A stretch of 64,000 nucleotides of DNA from Ketobacter sp. MCCC 1A13808 (GTDB lineage Bacteria > Pseudomonadota > Gammaproteobacteria > Pseudomonadales > Ketobacteraceae). The translations under genes and the position numbers were made by a program. Positions 18,291 through 27,018 of the stretch are shown here, in pieces. The DNA lies in the NCBI RefSeq assembly GCF_009746715.1, contig NZ_VRKW01000002.1, positions 434,001 to 498,000 on the forward strand, in the 5' to 3' direction. The notes under the pieces were generated by a model that saw only the letters and a list, made by a program, of their open reading frames with translations, did no database searches and was not told the origin of the DNA. Numbering within the stretch: the stretch's first letter is position 1; every line of letters starts with the position of its first letter.

Positions 18291-19043
18291 TTACAGCTTG
18301 TTGATCGCGGATTGGATGCGCTCCACGCGGGCGGCGTTGGAGGGGTGCGAGCTGAGGAAACTGCCGCCGGAACCAAATTTGGCCTGCAGCGTTTCGATGG
18401 CACGCTTCATAGCATAGGGGTCTTTGCCCAGATCATGCAGCATGCGCACGGCAAATGTATCGGACTCCAACTCATCACGCTGGGAGAACTGGGCGTTCAC
18501 CGCAGTATATGCGATCTGCCCTAGCTGGCCCTCAGTCAAATCGCCCACGGTTCCACCCACTGAAACCACCGCCTGAAAAGCGGAATCAGTCAAAATCCGC
18601 TTCTGCATCTGCTCGTAACTGTGTTTATTATAAACGTGGCCAATTTCATGACCAATCACCGCCAATACCTGATCGTCCGGCATGGCGTCCATCAAGCCCG
18701 AGTAGACCCGCACGGTACCGTCGGCCATGGCAAAAGCATTCACGTCCGGTGCAATATACACTTTGAAATCCAGCTGCAGCCCACGATAGCTCTGTACGCC
18801 TGCAACAAGCTTGTTCAATCGCTGGGCATAGGGGCTACTGTCCGCCGCCACCTGAGTCTTACTGTCCATCTCTTTGGCGGCCAGGGACGCTGCCTGTTTG
18901 ACACTGTTTTCATCCAGTGTGACAGCCTGCGCTACACCCGCCCCCACAGCTACCGCCTTGCCGGCGTCGAAGCTGCCATCGCTGGCACAGGAAAACAGGG
19001 TTAACGACAACAGCAAAACCACCAGCTTTGCACTCAGTTTCAT
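18291..19043 (-). CDS. M48-family zinc metalloprotease, lipoprotein
   Basis: A 250-residue lipoprotein: the signal peptide ends at the lipobox LFSC with Cys19. The protease domain holds VIGHEIGHVYNKHS, whose HExxH supplies two zinc ligands and the catalytic glutamate, and LESDTFAVRML, whose glutamate is the third ligand. It resembles the LoiP/YggG and BepA-related M48C periplasmic proteases that act on misfolded outer-membrane or envelope proteins. It has its own position between two unrelated genes. The size matches LoiP (252 residues), but I have not assigned the symbol because several paralogues look alike; a second M48 enzyme is encoded at 62435-63649. Confidence 0.9.
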   Translation of the reverse strand: MKLSAKLVVLLLSLTLFSCASDGSFDAGKAVAVGAGVAQAVTLDENSVKQAASLAAKEMDSKTQVAADSSPYAQRLNKLVAGVQSYRGLQLDFKVYIAPDVNAFAMADGTVRVYSGLMDAMPDDQVLAVIGHEIGHVYNKHSYEQMQKRILTDSAFQAVVSVGGTVGDLTEGQLGQIAYTAVNAQFSQRDELESDTFAVRMLHDLGKDPYAMKRAIETLQAKFGSGGSFLSSHPSNAARVERIQSAINKL

Positions 19044-19207
19044 ACTACGGCCTCTCTACCACTTGGTATCTGATAAACGGGAATCTGAAGGCTGTGATCC
19101 GAACCGAGCCCAGGTTCAACACAACCCCCTTAAGTGCTACTAACTATTGAAACAAGAAATATGAACCGGAAGGGTAAAGGATAACGATTCCTAAATAAAC
19201 ACCCTGA

Positions 19208-19681
19208 TCAGAGGCGATGAACAGCGGTACGCTCTGTCAGGCGGGAGATAATGGTCTCCATATTGTGGTCCACTCCGGAGCCCAGGTTTCGCATATCGGT
19301 GAGAGAGATGGTACTGAGAATCTGCACAATCAGCTCGTTTAGAGTGGGCATATGGGATTCCACTTCGCAATCCCCTGATAATTCGCAACCGCCGTTATCT
19401 ACACAACATTCGGTGATTGCAAGCGGCCCTTCCACAGCCGAAACAATTTGCGCGATACTGATCATATCCGGCAGCCGGGCCAGCTGATAACCGCCCTTGG
19501 CGCCGCGCTCTGAACGCACTAAGCCCGCTGCGACCAACTGCCTCATCAGTTTGCGTACCGTGGGTAATGCCAGCTGTGTGGCACCGGACAAATCTTCCAT
19601 ACGCTGTAGCCCGGCCGGGTGCTTCGCCATACGATTCATAATCACCAGCGCGTAATCTGTCATTTTTCCTATTCGTAACAT
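19208..19681 (-). CDS. Rrf2-family Fe-S cluster-sensing regulator of the SUF operon
   Basis: A 157-residue winged-helix regulator beginning MLRIGKMTDYALVIM, typical for the SUF-associated Rrf2 branch. The recognition helix region is LALPTVRKLMRQLVAAGLV. Cys93, Cys99 and Cys105 give Cys-x5-Cys-x5-Cys, the same spacing as IscR Cys92/98/104, so a [2Fe-2S] cluster is expected. The reading frame extends upstream to 19765, but the added residues are not family-like, so 19681 is preferred. It is divergent from sufB with 199 bp between starts and probably represses sufBCDSATE when its cluster is loaded. A 17-bp palindrome lies in that gap. Confidence 0.92.
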   Translation of the reverse strand: MLRIGKMTDYALVIMNRMAKHPAGLQRMEDLSGATQLALPTVRKLMRQLVAAGLVRSERGAKGGYQLARLPDMISIAQIVSAVEGPLAITECCVDNGGCELSGDCEVESHMPTLNELIVQILSTISLTDMRNLGSGVDHNMETIISRLTERTAVHRL

Positions 19682-19739
19682 ACAATGCCGACCGTTTTGC
19701 CCAACTTGAGAGGGCTGCAGAGCTGCAGCGATGGGAAAG

Positions 19740-19756
19740 AATACCAAATTGGTATT
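19740..19756. promoter_or_regulatory. Palindromic operator candidate between sufR-like gene and sufB
   Basis: AATACCAAATTGGTATT is a perfect inverted repeat of eight bases around one central base. It lies 59 bp upstream of the Rrf2 regulator start and 124 bp upstream of sufB, where a shared operator would be expected. It contains CCAA/TTGG halves, but the spacing is shorter than the usual IscR type 2 site, so I call it a likely site for the adjacent Rrf2 protein rather than a known motif. Confidence 0.6.
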
Positions 19757-19837
19757 GATTTTCATAGCGGATTATTTTAGTCTGTTGCGCAGTAGAGAGA
19801 GCCAAGAATCATTCACCATCGCCAGGCCTAAAAGGGC

Positions 19838-19865
19838 TAGGCGCTCCTGTAGGCGCTAGAAGCGC
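19838..19865 (+). repeat. Short direct repeat and hairpin in the sufB leader
   Basis: TAGGCGCT occurs at 19838-19845 and again at 19850-19857. The second copy is followed by AGA and AGCGC, so GCGCT/AGCGC can fold into a small hairpin ending about 15 bases before the sufB ATG. It could shape leader RNA stability or translation of the operon; no known riboswitch is recognised. Confidence 0.35.
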
Positions 19866-19880
19866 AAGAGAATTAACGCC

Positions 19881-21326
19881 ATGAGCAACGCTAATGACAT
19901 CGATGCTTTAATTCGTCGCGAGTACGAAGCGGGATTCGTCACTAATATCGAGTCGGAAACCATTCCCCCGGGCCTCAGCGAAGACGTTGTCCGCATCATT
20001 TCAGGCAAAAAGAATGAACCTGAGTGGATGCTGGAATGGCGCCTGCAGTCGTACCGGAAATGGAAGGAAATGAGTGTGCCAACCTGGGCTCATGTGAAGC
20101 ATCCGCCCGTGGACTTCAATACCATTAGCTATTACTCCTCCCCCAAATCAAAAAAAGACGGCCCCAAGAGCCTGGATGAAGTCGATCCCGAGATTCTGGA
20201 AACCTTTGAAAAATTAGGTATTCCCCTGCATGAACGCGCCAAACTGGCCGGGGTCGCTGTGGATGCCGTGTTCGACAGCGTTTCCATCGGCACTACATTC
20301 AAAGACGAACTGGCAAAGGCCGGTGTCATTTTCTGTTCCATATCCGAAGCAATTCAGGATCACCCGGATCTGATCCGCAAGTATCTGGGCAGTGTAGTAC
20401 CGCAGCAAGATAACTTTTACGCCGCGTTGAACTCAGCGGTGTTCAGCGACGGGTCATTTGTATACATACCGAAAAACACACGCTGCCCAATGGAGTTATC
20501 CACCTATTTCCGTATCAATGAACTCAACACCGGACAATTCGAGCGCACCTTGATCGTAGCCGACGAAGGCAGTTCCGTGTCCTATCTGGAAGGTTGCACT
20601 GCCCCCATGCGCGATGAAAACCAATTGCACGCCGCCGTGGTTGAACTGGTGGCTCTGGGCGATGCAAACATCAAATATTCTACTGTACAGAACTGGTACC
20701 CCGGTGACGAAAACGGCAAGGGCGGCATATATAACTTCGTCACCAAACGTGGTGTGTGTGATGGTGCCAACTCCAAGATTTCCTGGACGCAGGTAGAGAC
20801 CGGCTCCGCAATCACCTGGAAATACCCCAGCGTAATCTTGCGCGGCGACAACAGCGTCGGCGAATTCTATTCGGTTGCCCTGACTAACGGACATCAACAA
20901 GCGGACACCGGCACGAAAATGATTCACCTGGGCAAAAACACGAAGAGCACCATCGTGTCCAAGGGAATCTCTGCCGGTAAAAGCCAAAACGCCTATCGGG
21001 GTCTGGTCCGGATCTCGCCGCGCGCCAGCGGCGCCCGCAATCACACACAATGCGACTCGCTGCTGATTGGCTCCCATTGTGGTGCGCATACTTTCCCCTA
21101 TATCGAAACCAAAAATCCGGACAGCATCCTGGAACACGAGGCAACAACCTCCAAGGTCAGTGACGATCAACTGTTCTTGTGCCGTCAGCGCGGCATTGAT
21201 GAGGAAAAGGCGGTATCCATGATTGTGAATGGATTCTGCCGGGAAGTATTTAAAGAGTTACCCATGGAATTTGCGGTGGAAGCCGGCAAGTTGCTGGAAG
21301 TCAGTTTGGAAGGCGCAGTAGGTTAA
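19881..21326 (+). CDS. sufB: Fe-S cluster assembly scaffold SufB
   Basis: A 481-residue SufB, the usual family length. SufB with SufC and SufD forms the SufBC2D scaffold that builds Fe-S clusters in the cytosol using sulfur from SufS-SufE. The central ATYFRIN-type beta-helix segment ([20 protein letters not shown]), the EGCTAP motif and the late QCDSLLIG motif with Cys391 (equivalent to the sulfur-accepting Cys405 of the E. coli protein) are present. It is the first gene of sufBCDSATE, with sufC starting three bases after its stop codon ends. It is probably controlled by the divergent Rrf2 regulator. Nothing is degraded. Confidence 0.97.
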   Translation: MSNANDIDALIRREYEAGFVTNIESETIPPGLSEDVVRIISGKKNEPEWMLEWRLQSYRKWKEMSVPTWAHVKHPPVDFNTISYYSSPKSKKDGPKSLDEVDPEILETFEKLGIPLHERAKLAGVAVDAVFDSVSIGTTFKDELAKAGVIFCSISEAIQDHPDLIRKYLGSVVPQQDNFYAALNSAVFSDGSFVYIPKNTRCPMELSTYFRINELNTGQFERTLIVADEGSSVSYLEGCTAPMRDENQLHAAVVELVALGDANIKYSTVQNWYPGDENGKGGIYNFVTKRGVCDGANSKISWTQVETGSAITWKYPSVILRGDNSVGEFYSVALTNGHQQADTGTKMIHLGKNTKSTIVSKGISAGKSQNAYRGLVRISPRASGARNHTQCDSLLIGSHCGAHTFPYIETKNPDSILEHEATTSKVSDDQLFLCRQRGIDEEKAVSMIVNGFCREVFKELPMEFAVEAGKLLEVSLEGAVG

Positions 21327-21328
21327 TT

Positions 21329-22084
21329 ATGAGCGAAGCACAACCCATGTTAGAAGTGAAAGATCTGGTCGCTGAAATCGACGGCAAAACCATTTTAAAT
21401 GGCATTACATTGACCGTACGCCCGGGCGAGGTGCACGCCATCATGGGCCCCAATGGCTCCGGCAAAAGCACACTGGCCAACGTGTTATCGGGTCGTGAAG
21501 GTTATGAGGTCCTGAGCGGCAGCGTCACTTTCCAGGGCCAGGACTTGCTGGAACTGGCACCGGAAGAGCGCGCCCGAGCAGGGCTATTTCTGGCGTTCCA
21601 ATATCCTGTAGAGATACCCGGCGTCAGCAATATGCAGTTCCTTAAAGCGTCAGTAGACGCGATCCGGAAACACCGCGAACAAGAGGAACTGGACGCACCA
21701 ACCTTTATGAAGCTGGCACGTGAAAAGTGCAAAGAGCTTAAATTGAAAACTGAGTTTTTAAAGCGCGGTGTTAATGAGGGCTTTTCCGGCGGCGAAAAGA
21801 AGCGGAATGAAATACTGCAGATGGCGTTACTGGAACCCAAACTGGCACTACTGGACGAAACCGATTCCGGTCTGGATATCGATGCGTTACAAGTTGCCGC
21901 AGAAGGGGTTAACGCACTTCGCAACGGTGAACGCAGCTTTATTGTCGTCACCCATTATCAACGCCTTCTGAACTACATTGTGCCCGACTTTGTTCATGTT
22001 CTGTCGGAAGGCAAAATTGTAAAATCCGGTGGTCGCGAATTAGCGCTGGAATTGGAAGACAAAGGTTATAGCTGGATTCAATAA
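21329..22084 (+). CDS. sufC: Fe-S cluster assembly ATPase SufC
   Basis: A 251-residue ABC-type ATPase without membrane domains. Walker A is GPNGSGKS with Lys46, the signature is FSGGEKKRNEI, Walker B is LALLDETDSGLDID, and the switch histidine is in VVTHYQ. The EKKRNE form of the signature is specific to SufC. It powers conformational change of SufB-SufD during cluster assembly. It begins two bases after sufB and is followed 12 bases later by sufD. Confidence 0.97.
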   Translation: MSEAQPMLEVKDLVAEIDGKTILNGITLTVRPGEVHAIMGPNGSGKSTLANVLSGREGYEVLSGSVTFQGQDLLELAPEERARAGLFLAFQYPVEIPGVSNMQFLKASVDAIRKHREQEELDAPTFMKLAREKCKELKLKTEFLKRGVNEGFSGGEKKRNEILQMALLEPKLALLDETDSGLDIDALQVAAEGVNALRNGERSFIVVTHYQRLLNYIVPDFVHVLSEGKIVKSGGRELALELEDKGYSWIQ

Positions 22085-22096
22085 CGGCAGGCAGTC

Positions 22097-23425
22097 ATGA
22101 TTACACCTAACGAATTTAAATTACAGGCGCAATCACAACTCCAGCAAAGTACATTGCTGGAATGGTTGACCCTGCCGGAAAAAGCACAGGCCACCTTTGC
22201 TGAACTGGATATCCCCACCCGCAAAACCGAAAGCTGGAAATACACGCCACTAACAACGCTCTTTACCCAGGACTATTTCAATCGGGTTGCCTCGACACAG
22301 ATTGATGAATCAAAAGCGCGCGCCTTATTCGAACCCATCGAAGAGGTAAGCAGGCTGGTGTTCGTGAACGGCGGCTTTCATCACGACCTGTCGAACTTCA
22401 GTGACCTGGAGAACCAGGGCATCATTACTTTATTCAGCAATGCCAATGACGCGCAGCGGGAAATCATCAACCGACACCTGGGTAGCACTTTCGAACCCGA
22501 GCAACACATATTCGCCACACTGAATTACAGCGATATCAATGAAGGCGTGTTGATTCATGTTCCGAAAGAATACAAAGTAGAACAACCCATTCATGTGGTT
22601 TATATCAGCACTGAAGAGAGCGCACCCGGTTTTGGCCAGTCGCGATTACTATTGCTCGCCGATTCAGGCTCAAGCACCCAACTGATAGAACAGCATGAGA
22701 GCATGGGTATCAGCAATATATTCCATAATCATATGTCTGAAATGGTGTTGGCAGGTAACGCAAAGCTGGTCCACCAGCGCATGCAGATGCAGCAGGAAGA
22801 CGCCGCCCACGTTAACGGCTTGCACGTACAACTCGCGGAAGGCAGCCATTACGAGCAGCATGCCATTGCCCTGGGCAGCAAGCTGAAACGCAACGACGTC
22901 TGCATCAACTTTAACGGCAGCAATTCCTACAGCCGATTAAACGGTGTGTTTCTGAGTAAGCACCAACAACATATTGATAATCACCTGAATCTGGAGCATG
23001 GCAGCCCCCATTGCAACAGCGACACGGTATACAAAGGCTTTATCACCGACAAGAGCCGGGCGGTTTTTAACGGTCGCATCCACATCCATAAAGATGCCCA
23101 GAAAACCGAAGCTCATCTGAATACCAATAATTTACTGCTCTCCAATCAAGCCGAATTGAATGCGAAGCCGGAGTTGGAAATTTACGCCGATGATGTGAAA
23201 TGTTCTCACGGGGCCAGCATCGGTCAATTGGATGAGAAATCGCTATTCTACTTCCAGTCCCGAGGTATCGATCGAACTGTTGCCGAAGCCATGCTGTGTC
23301 TGGGTTTCGTGAACGAGATGGTGGATTTATTTCCGAACGAACAAGTGCGTTCGGTGATCACTGAACGTCTGGCAGGCTTTTTTAATGATGTCGATAAACT
23401 AAATAGCCTGTGGTCGATGGAGTAA
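22097..23425 (+). CDS. sufD: Fe-S cluster assembly protein SufD
   Basis: A 442-residue SufB paralogue that completes the SufBC2D complex and helps load iron. The N-terminal helical part includes PTRKTESWKYTPL, a conserved SufD stretch. The beta-helix core carries NGRIHIHKDAQKTEAHLNTN, and the C-terminus has CSHGASIGQLDEKSLFYFQS with the conserved Cys-Ser-His-Gly used by SufD (the E. coli His360 region). It sits between sufC and sufS with very short gaps, consistent with one polycistronic message. Confidence 0.96.
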   Translation: MITPNEFKLQAQSQLQQSTLLEWLTLPEKAQATFAELDIPTRKTESWKYTPLTTLFTQDYFNRVASTQIDESKARALFEPIEEVSRLVFVNGGFHHDLSNFSDLENQGIITLFSNANDAQREIINRHLGSTFEPEQHIFATLNYSDINEGVLIHVPKEYKVEQPIHVVYISTEESAPGFGQSRLLLLADSGSSTQLIEQHESMGISNIFHNHMSEMVLAGNAKLVHQRMQMQQEDAAHVNGLHVQLAEGSHYEQHAIALGSKLKRNDVCINFNGSNSYSRLNGVFLSKHQQHIDNHLNLEHGSPHCNSDTVYKGFITDKSRAVFNGRIHIHKDAQKTEAHLNTNNLLLSNQAELNAKPELEIYADDVKCSHGASIGQLDEKSLFYFQSRGIDRTVAEAMLCLGFVNEMVDLFPNEQVRSVITERLAGFFNDVDKLNSLWSME

Positions 23426-23430
23426 TTCAG

Positions 23431-24681
23431 ATGGATGAGCGCAAAGCGGCAATCAACCAACGACGTTTCGATCTGGCCGAGGTGCGGGCGGATTTTCCTA
23501 TTCTGCATCAACAAGTCAAAAGCAAGCCTCTGGTTTATCTGGACAATGCCGCCACCACTCAGAAACCGCGCTGCGTCATTGAAACGCTCAATCGATACTA
23601 CAGCACCATCAATTCCAATGTGCATCGCGGAGCCCACACCCTGAGTGATCTGGCTACACGGGAATTTGAAAGTGCGCGTGAGACAGTGCAACGGTTTCTT
23701 AATGCGGCCCACAGTCACGAAATCATCTGGACCCGTGGCACCACCGAAAGCATCAATCTGGTCGCACACAGTTTTGGACTGAGCCAACTGGGAAAAGGCG
23801 ATGAGATTCTGATTACCGCCATGGAGCACCATTCCAATATTGTGCCCTGGCAGTTATTGGCACAGCAAACCGGCGCCACCTTAAAAGTCATTCCGGTCAC
23901 CAGCGATGCTGAACTGGATATGGATGCCTTCGAAAAACGCCTGAGTGAAAATACTAAATTAGTTTCCGTTGTACACGTTTCCAACGCGTTGGGTACCATC
24001 AACCCGGTCAAGACAATCACCCAAAAAGCGCATCAGGCCGGTGCCGTGGTATTACTTGACGGCGCCCAAGCGACACCACACTGGGATGTCGATGTTCAGG
24101 ATCTGGATTGCGATTTTTATGCCTTCTCCGGGCATAAAGTATTTGGCCCCACCGGCATCGGCGTGCTCTATGGCAAAACAACCTTGCTCGAAAAAATGAC
24201 ACCGTATCAAGGCGGTGGTGAAATGATTGAGCGGGTTACATTTGAAAAAACCACGTTCAATACGCTGCCCTATAAGTTTGAAGCCGGCACACCCAACATT
24301 GGCGGCGCCATCGCGCTGGCCTCTGCGATTGATTACCTCAAACAGTTTGACCGTAATCTCCTGGTTGCCCACGAACAAAATTTATTGCAGGCCACCCTTG
24401 AACGCGCCGCCGCTGACCCCACCATCCAATTAATCGGTAAAGCCCGCGACAAGGCCGGGGTGTTCTCTTTTTTACTGAAAGGCGCACACCCCCACGATCT
24501 CGGTACGCTGCTCGATCAGCAAGGCGTTGCGGTTCGCACCGGCCACCATTGTGCGATGCCCATTATGGATCAGTTCGCGATTCCCGGTACAGTGCGTGCC
24601 TCCTTTGCTTTCTATAATACATTGCAGGAAGTGGATCGCTTCTTTGTTGCGTTAGAAAAAGCAAAAACATTTTTATTGTAG
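23431..24681 (+). CDS. sufS: Cysteine desulfurase SufS
   Basis: A 416-residue PLP enzyme that takes sulfur from L-cysteine and hands it as persulfide to SufE. The PLP lysine is Lys236 in FSGHKVFGPTG, and the catalytic Cys374 lies in RTGHHCAMP, the RxGxHC form of group II desulfurases. An in-frame start exists at 23410 overlapping sufD, but GGAG eight bases before the ATG at 23431 and alignment with family N-termini favour the latter. It is the fourth gene of the operon. Confidence 0.96.
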   Translation: MDERKAAINQRRFDLAEVRADFPILHQQVKSKPLVYLDNAATTQKPRCVIETLNRYYSTINSNVHRGAHTLSDLATREFESARETVQRFLNAAHSHEIIWTRGTTESINLVAHSFGLSQLGKGDEILITAMEHHSNIVPWQLLAQQTGATLKVIPVTSDAELDMDAFEKRLSENTKLVSVVHVSNALGTINPVKTITQKAHQAGAVVLLDGAQATPHWDVDVQDLDCDFYAFSGHKVFGPTGIGVLYGKTTLLEKMTPYQGGGEMIERVTFEKTTFNTLPYKFEAGTPNIGGAIALASAIDYLKQFDRNLLVAHEQNLLQATLERAAADPTIQLIGKARDKAGVFSFLLKGAHPHDLGTLLDQQGVAVRTGHHCAMPIMDQFAIPGTVRASFAFYNTLQEVDRFFVALEKAKTFLL

Positions 24682-24699
24682 GAATACAGTGAGAGCAAT

Positions 24700-25059
24700 A
24701 TGACTGTTCAAACATTCGTTCCCGACCAAGCCATAAGCCTGACGGCTTCCGCAATCAAACATATGGCATCCGAAATCGCCAAGCGTGAGGATGCTACCGC
24801 TGTACGTATCGCGGTCAAGCCCAGCGGATGCTCCGGTTATATGTATGAAATGGAATTGGTTTCTGCCCCCGAAGCAGACGACATTGAATTAAACGCCGGA
24901 CAAAACCTGACGGTATACCTGGCTAAAGATAGCCTGGAAGTCCTGCAAGGCACGGAACTGGACTACGTTACCCAGGGACTTAATTCGGTGTTGCAATTCC
25001 GCAACCCGAACGCCACCTCCGAATGCGGATGCGGCGAAAGCTTCTCGGTCACCAAATAA
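24700..25059 (+). CDS. sufA: A-type Fe-S carrier protein (SufA/IscA family)
   Basis: A 119-residue A-type carrier. The three cluster-binding cysteines are in KPSGCSGYMYEME and in the C-terminal SECGCGESF pair. The protein receives clusters from SufBC2D and passes them to apo-enzymes. Position inside the suf operon supports SufA over ErpA or IscA, although the sequence alone would not exclude those. Its stop codon overlaps the start of sufT by one base (TAATG). Confidence 0.92.
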   Translation: MTVQTFVPDQAISLTASAIKHMASEIAKREDATAVRIAVKPSGCSGYMYEMELVSAPEADDIELNAGQNLTVYLAKDSLEVLQGTELDYVTQGLNSVLQFRNPNATSECGCGESFSVTK

Positions 25060-25610
25060 TGGCTATTAGCGCCGAACAACGCATGGTGGCCGTGGTACGT
25101 GATTGCCCCGCACGCGCCGTGCCTTCCGGTACGCCCATGACCATACCCAAGAATACGTTTGTTACCATTACCCAGGCCCGCGGCGGAAATTACACCATCA
25201 GTCATCGCGGCAATCTGGCTCGCGTTGACGGCACCGACGCCGATGCCCTGGGGCTGGAAACGGAAGAGCTGGAGTTTGGAGACATTGCTGAAGGCGCGCC
25301 CCTGGAAGAACATGTCTGGGCAACGCTGCGCACCATTTACGACCCGGAAATTCCGGTCAATATCGTTGATCTGGGTTTGGTCTACGGAGTAGCGATAGAG
25401 GAAAAATCCCGCGGTCACGACGTTGTAAAAGTCACCATGACGCTGACCTCCCCTACTTGCGGAATGGGCCAGGTGCTGGCTGGTGACGTGCGTTATCGCC
25501 TGCAAAAAGTGCCTAATGTCGATGAAGTCTTTGTGGACATTGTATTTGATCCACCCTGGAACCGCGACAATATCTCGGAAGAAGCGCAATTAGAATTGGG
25601 GATTTTCTAA
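25059..25610 (+). CDS. sufT: SufT, MIP18/DUF59-family Fe-S maturation protein
   Basis: A 183-residue protein. Residues 1-75 form a basic beta-rich N-terminal part typical of SufT, and the DUF59 domain follows (LRTIYDPEIPVNIVDLGLVY, then TLTSPTCGMGQVL with its conserved cysteine). SufT helps Fe-S maturation under high iron demand in other bacteria. The frame extends 36 bases upstream into sufA, but ATG at 25059 coupling through TAATG is preferred. It is followed by sufE after two bases. Confidence 0.93.
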   Translation: MAISAEQRMVAVVRDCPARAVPSGTPMTIPKNTFVTITQARGGNYTISHRGNLARVDGTDADALGLETEELEFGDIAEGAPLEEHVWATLRTIYDPEIPVNIVDLGLVYGVAIEEKSRGHDVVKVTMTLTSPTCGMGQVLAGDVRYRLQKVPNVDEVFVDIVFDPPWNRDNISEEAQLELGIF

Positions 25611-25612
25611 TT

Positions 25613-26047
25613 ATGAGCAGCAACCCGTTTGGCAGTGAAATTACCGGGACAGACATTCTGGAAGACCTGGAGTTCTTCGACGATTGGGAAGATCGCTATC
25701 GTTATATAATCGATCTGGGTAAAAAGCTCCCCACCATGCCCGACGAACTAAAAACCGACCTCAACTTTGTTCACGGTTGTCAGAGCCAGGTTTGGATCAG
25801 TCATCAATTTCAACCGGACAGCAATACTCTGCACTTCCTGGTGGATAGCGACGCTCATATTGTTCGTGGTCTGGCGGCTATGGTGATGGCCGCTTTTAAT
25901 CAAAAACCACCCCGAGACATTCTTGATTTCGACATTGAGGGGTACTTCGGGAAAACCCAGCTGATTCAGCATCTGAGCCCGACCAGAGGCAATGGTTTGA
26001 AATCCATGGTCAACAAAATCCGCGAAGCTGCCAGCGCACACCGATAG
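25613..26047 (+). CDS. sufE: SufE sulfur acceptor protein
   Basis: A 144-residue SufE. The sulfur-accepting residue is Cys56 in FVHGCQSQVWI. The early WEDRYRYIIDLGKKLP segment is the family hallmark. It activates SufS and carries persulfide to SufB. It is the last gene of the operon; a 172-bp gap follows. I see no convincing intrinsic terminator after it, so termination may be factor-dependent. Confidence 0.95.
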   Translation: MSSNPFGSEITGTDILEDLEFFDDWEDRYRYIIDLGKKLPTMPDELKTDLNFVHGCQSQVWISHQFQPDSNTLHFLVDSDAHIVRGLAAMVMAAFNQKPPRDILDFDIEGYFGKTQLIQHLSPTRGNGLKSMVNKIREAASAHR

Positions 26048-26219
26048 ACGTCCGTGCCGCAACCCGGGTATTCAGCCGCCTATGTACCGCTGCCGGCCGA
26101 AGAAACAATCACAAACTGATTGGTTATTTTGTCACTTTGCGTGCCCGGCGGGATGCGCCATAATCGGCACAATAATCAACCCTTATTAACAAACCGTTCT
26201 TTCGTAAAAGGATTCCACC

Positions 26220-26765
26220 ATGCGATCTGCTCGACTTTTTGGCTTTTGCCTACTCTATCTGTTTTCTTCGCTTTCTTTCGCGGGGGAAACATTGTCGGAT
26301 GCTGACATAAAAAAATGGGCGACAGCCTACCAAGCCGTGGTTGAGTGGTCAGAAAAAACGGAATTCAAGAACCCACCCAAAATCAACAAAGAAAATATGG
26401 ATATAAGCAAAGTCTATTCCCAGATGCTGGAAACCAGCAAAGGCGAGGACTTCTATAAAGACTTGGCCGCTATTCTTAAAAAGAATGGATATAGCGATGA
26501 GCAACTCTGGGGGCAACAGGGCGATCGTATTCTGATGGCCTTTATGGCGAATGAAATGGATACCAGCAAGGTGGACATCCAGAAGCAGCTGCAAGAAGCC
26601 AAAAACATGATGAAGGATTTACCCCCGGAACAACGCGCCATGATGGAAGGCATGCTGAAACAAAGTACCCAGGCCATGGAAAGCGCTTCGGGTGTGCCCG
26701 ACTCAGACAAAGCAGCAGTAAAACGTAACCGTGCTCTGCTTGAAAAAGCGTTCGACATTAAATAG
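26220..26765 (+). CDS. Exported helical protein, unrecognised
   Basis: A 181-residue protein with a signal peptide cut near LSFA-GE (about residue 21) and a good ribosome-binding site (AAAAGGA). The mature part is almost entirely helical and charged, with QKQLQEAKNMMKDLPPEQRA resembling an amphipathic helix and a short KAAVKRNRALLEKAFDIK tail. It is probably periplasmic. I do not recognise a domain family. It stands alone after the suf operon and is followed by an inverted repeat at 26798-26829. Confidence 0.75.
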   Translation: MRSARLFGFCLLYLFSSLSFAGETLSDADIKKWATAYQAVVEWSEKTEFKNPPKINKENMDISKVYSQMLETSKGEDFYKDLAAILKKNGYSDEQLWGQQGDRILMAFMANEMDTSKVDIQKQLQEAKNMMKDLPPEQRAMMEGMLKQSTQAMESASGVPDSDKAAVKRNRALLEKAFDIK

Positions 26766-26797
26766 CGCCGTTGCATCTGTCAACAATCCCGTCAATA

Positions 26798-26829
26798 ATT
26801 AACGGTGGCCCATAACGGCGGCCGTTAAT
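26798..26829. repeat. Inverted repeat ATTAACGG / CCGTTAAT
   Basis: Eight-base perfect arms at 26798-26805 and 26822-26829 flank a 16-base spacer containing GGCC on both sides. No T-run follows, so it is a weak terminator at best. The arm ATTAACGG is also the core of the much longer palindrome at 51045-51090, which could mean a shared binding protein or coincidence. Confidence 0.3.
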
Positions 26830-27018
26830 GTCAACCATTTGACACTGTTTTTGCTTCCCTTTCCCTTCTTGCGACACACTCACACTTCTCTTCCAAGCTC
26901 TCACTAAACCGTGATCTATACTTCAGTGTATGCTCATTTTCTGTGCAGGGTTTCAGAGAGCTGTTGCACTTTTATTCGTTGTTTAACAGACGGATCGGTA
27001 GATCCGGCTTACTGAGAA

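Noticed and set aside
20496-21170. Long open frame antisense to sufB
   Set aside because: It lies entirely inside a highly conserved gene, has no family resemblance and is explained by codon bias of sufB.
23248-23832. Open frame antisense to the sufD-sufS junction
   Set aside because: Shadow of two well-supported genes; no ribosome-binding site or domain.
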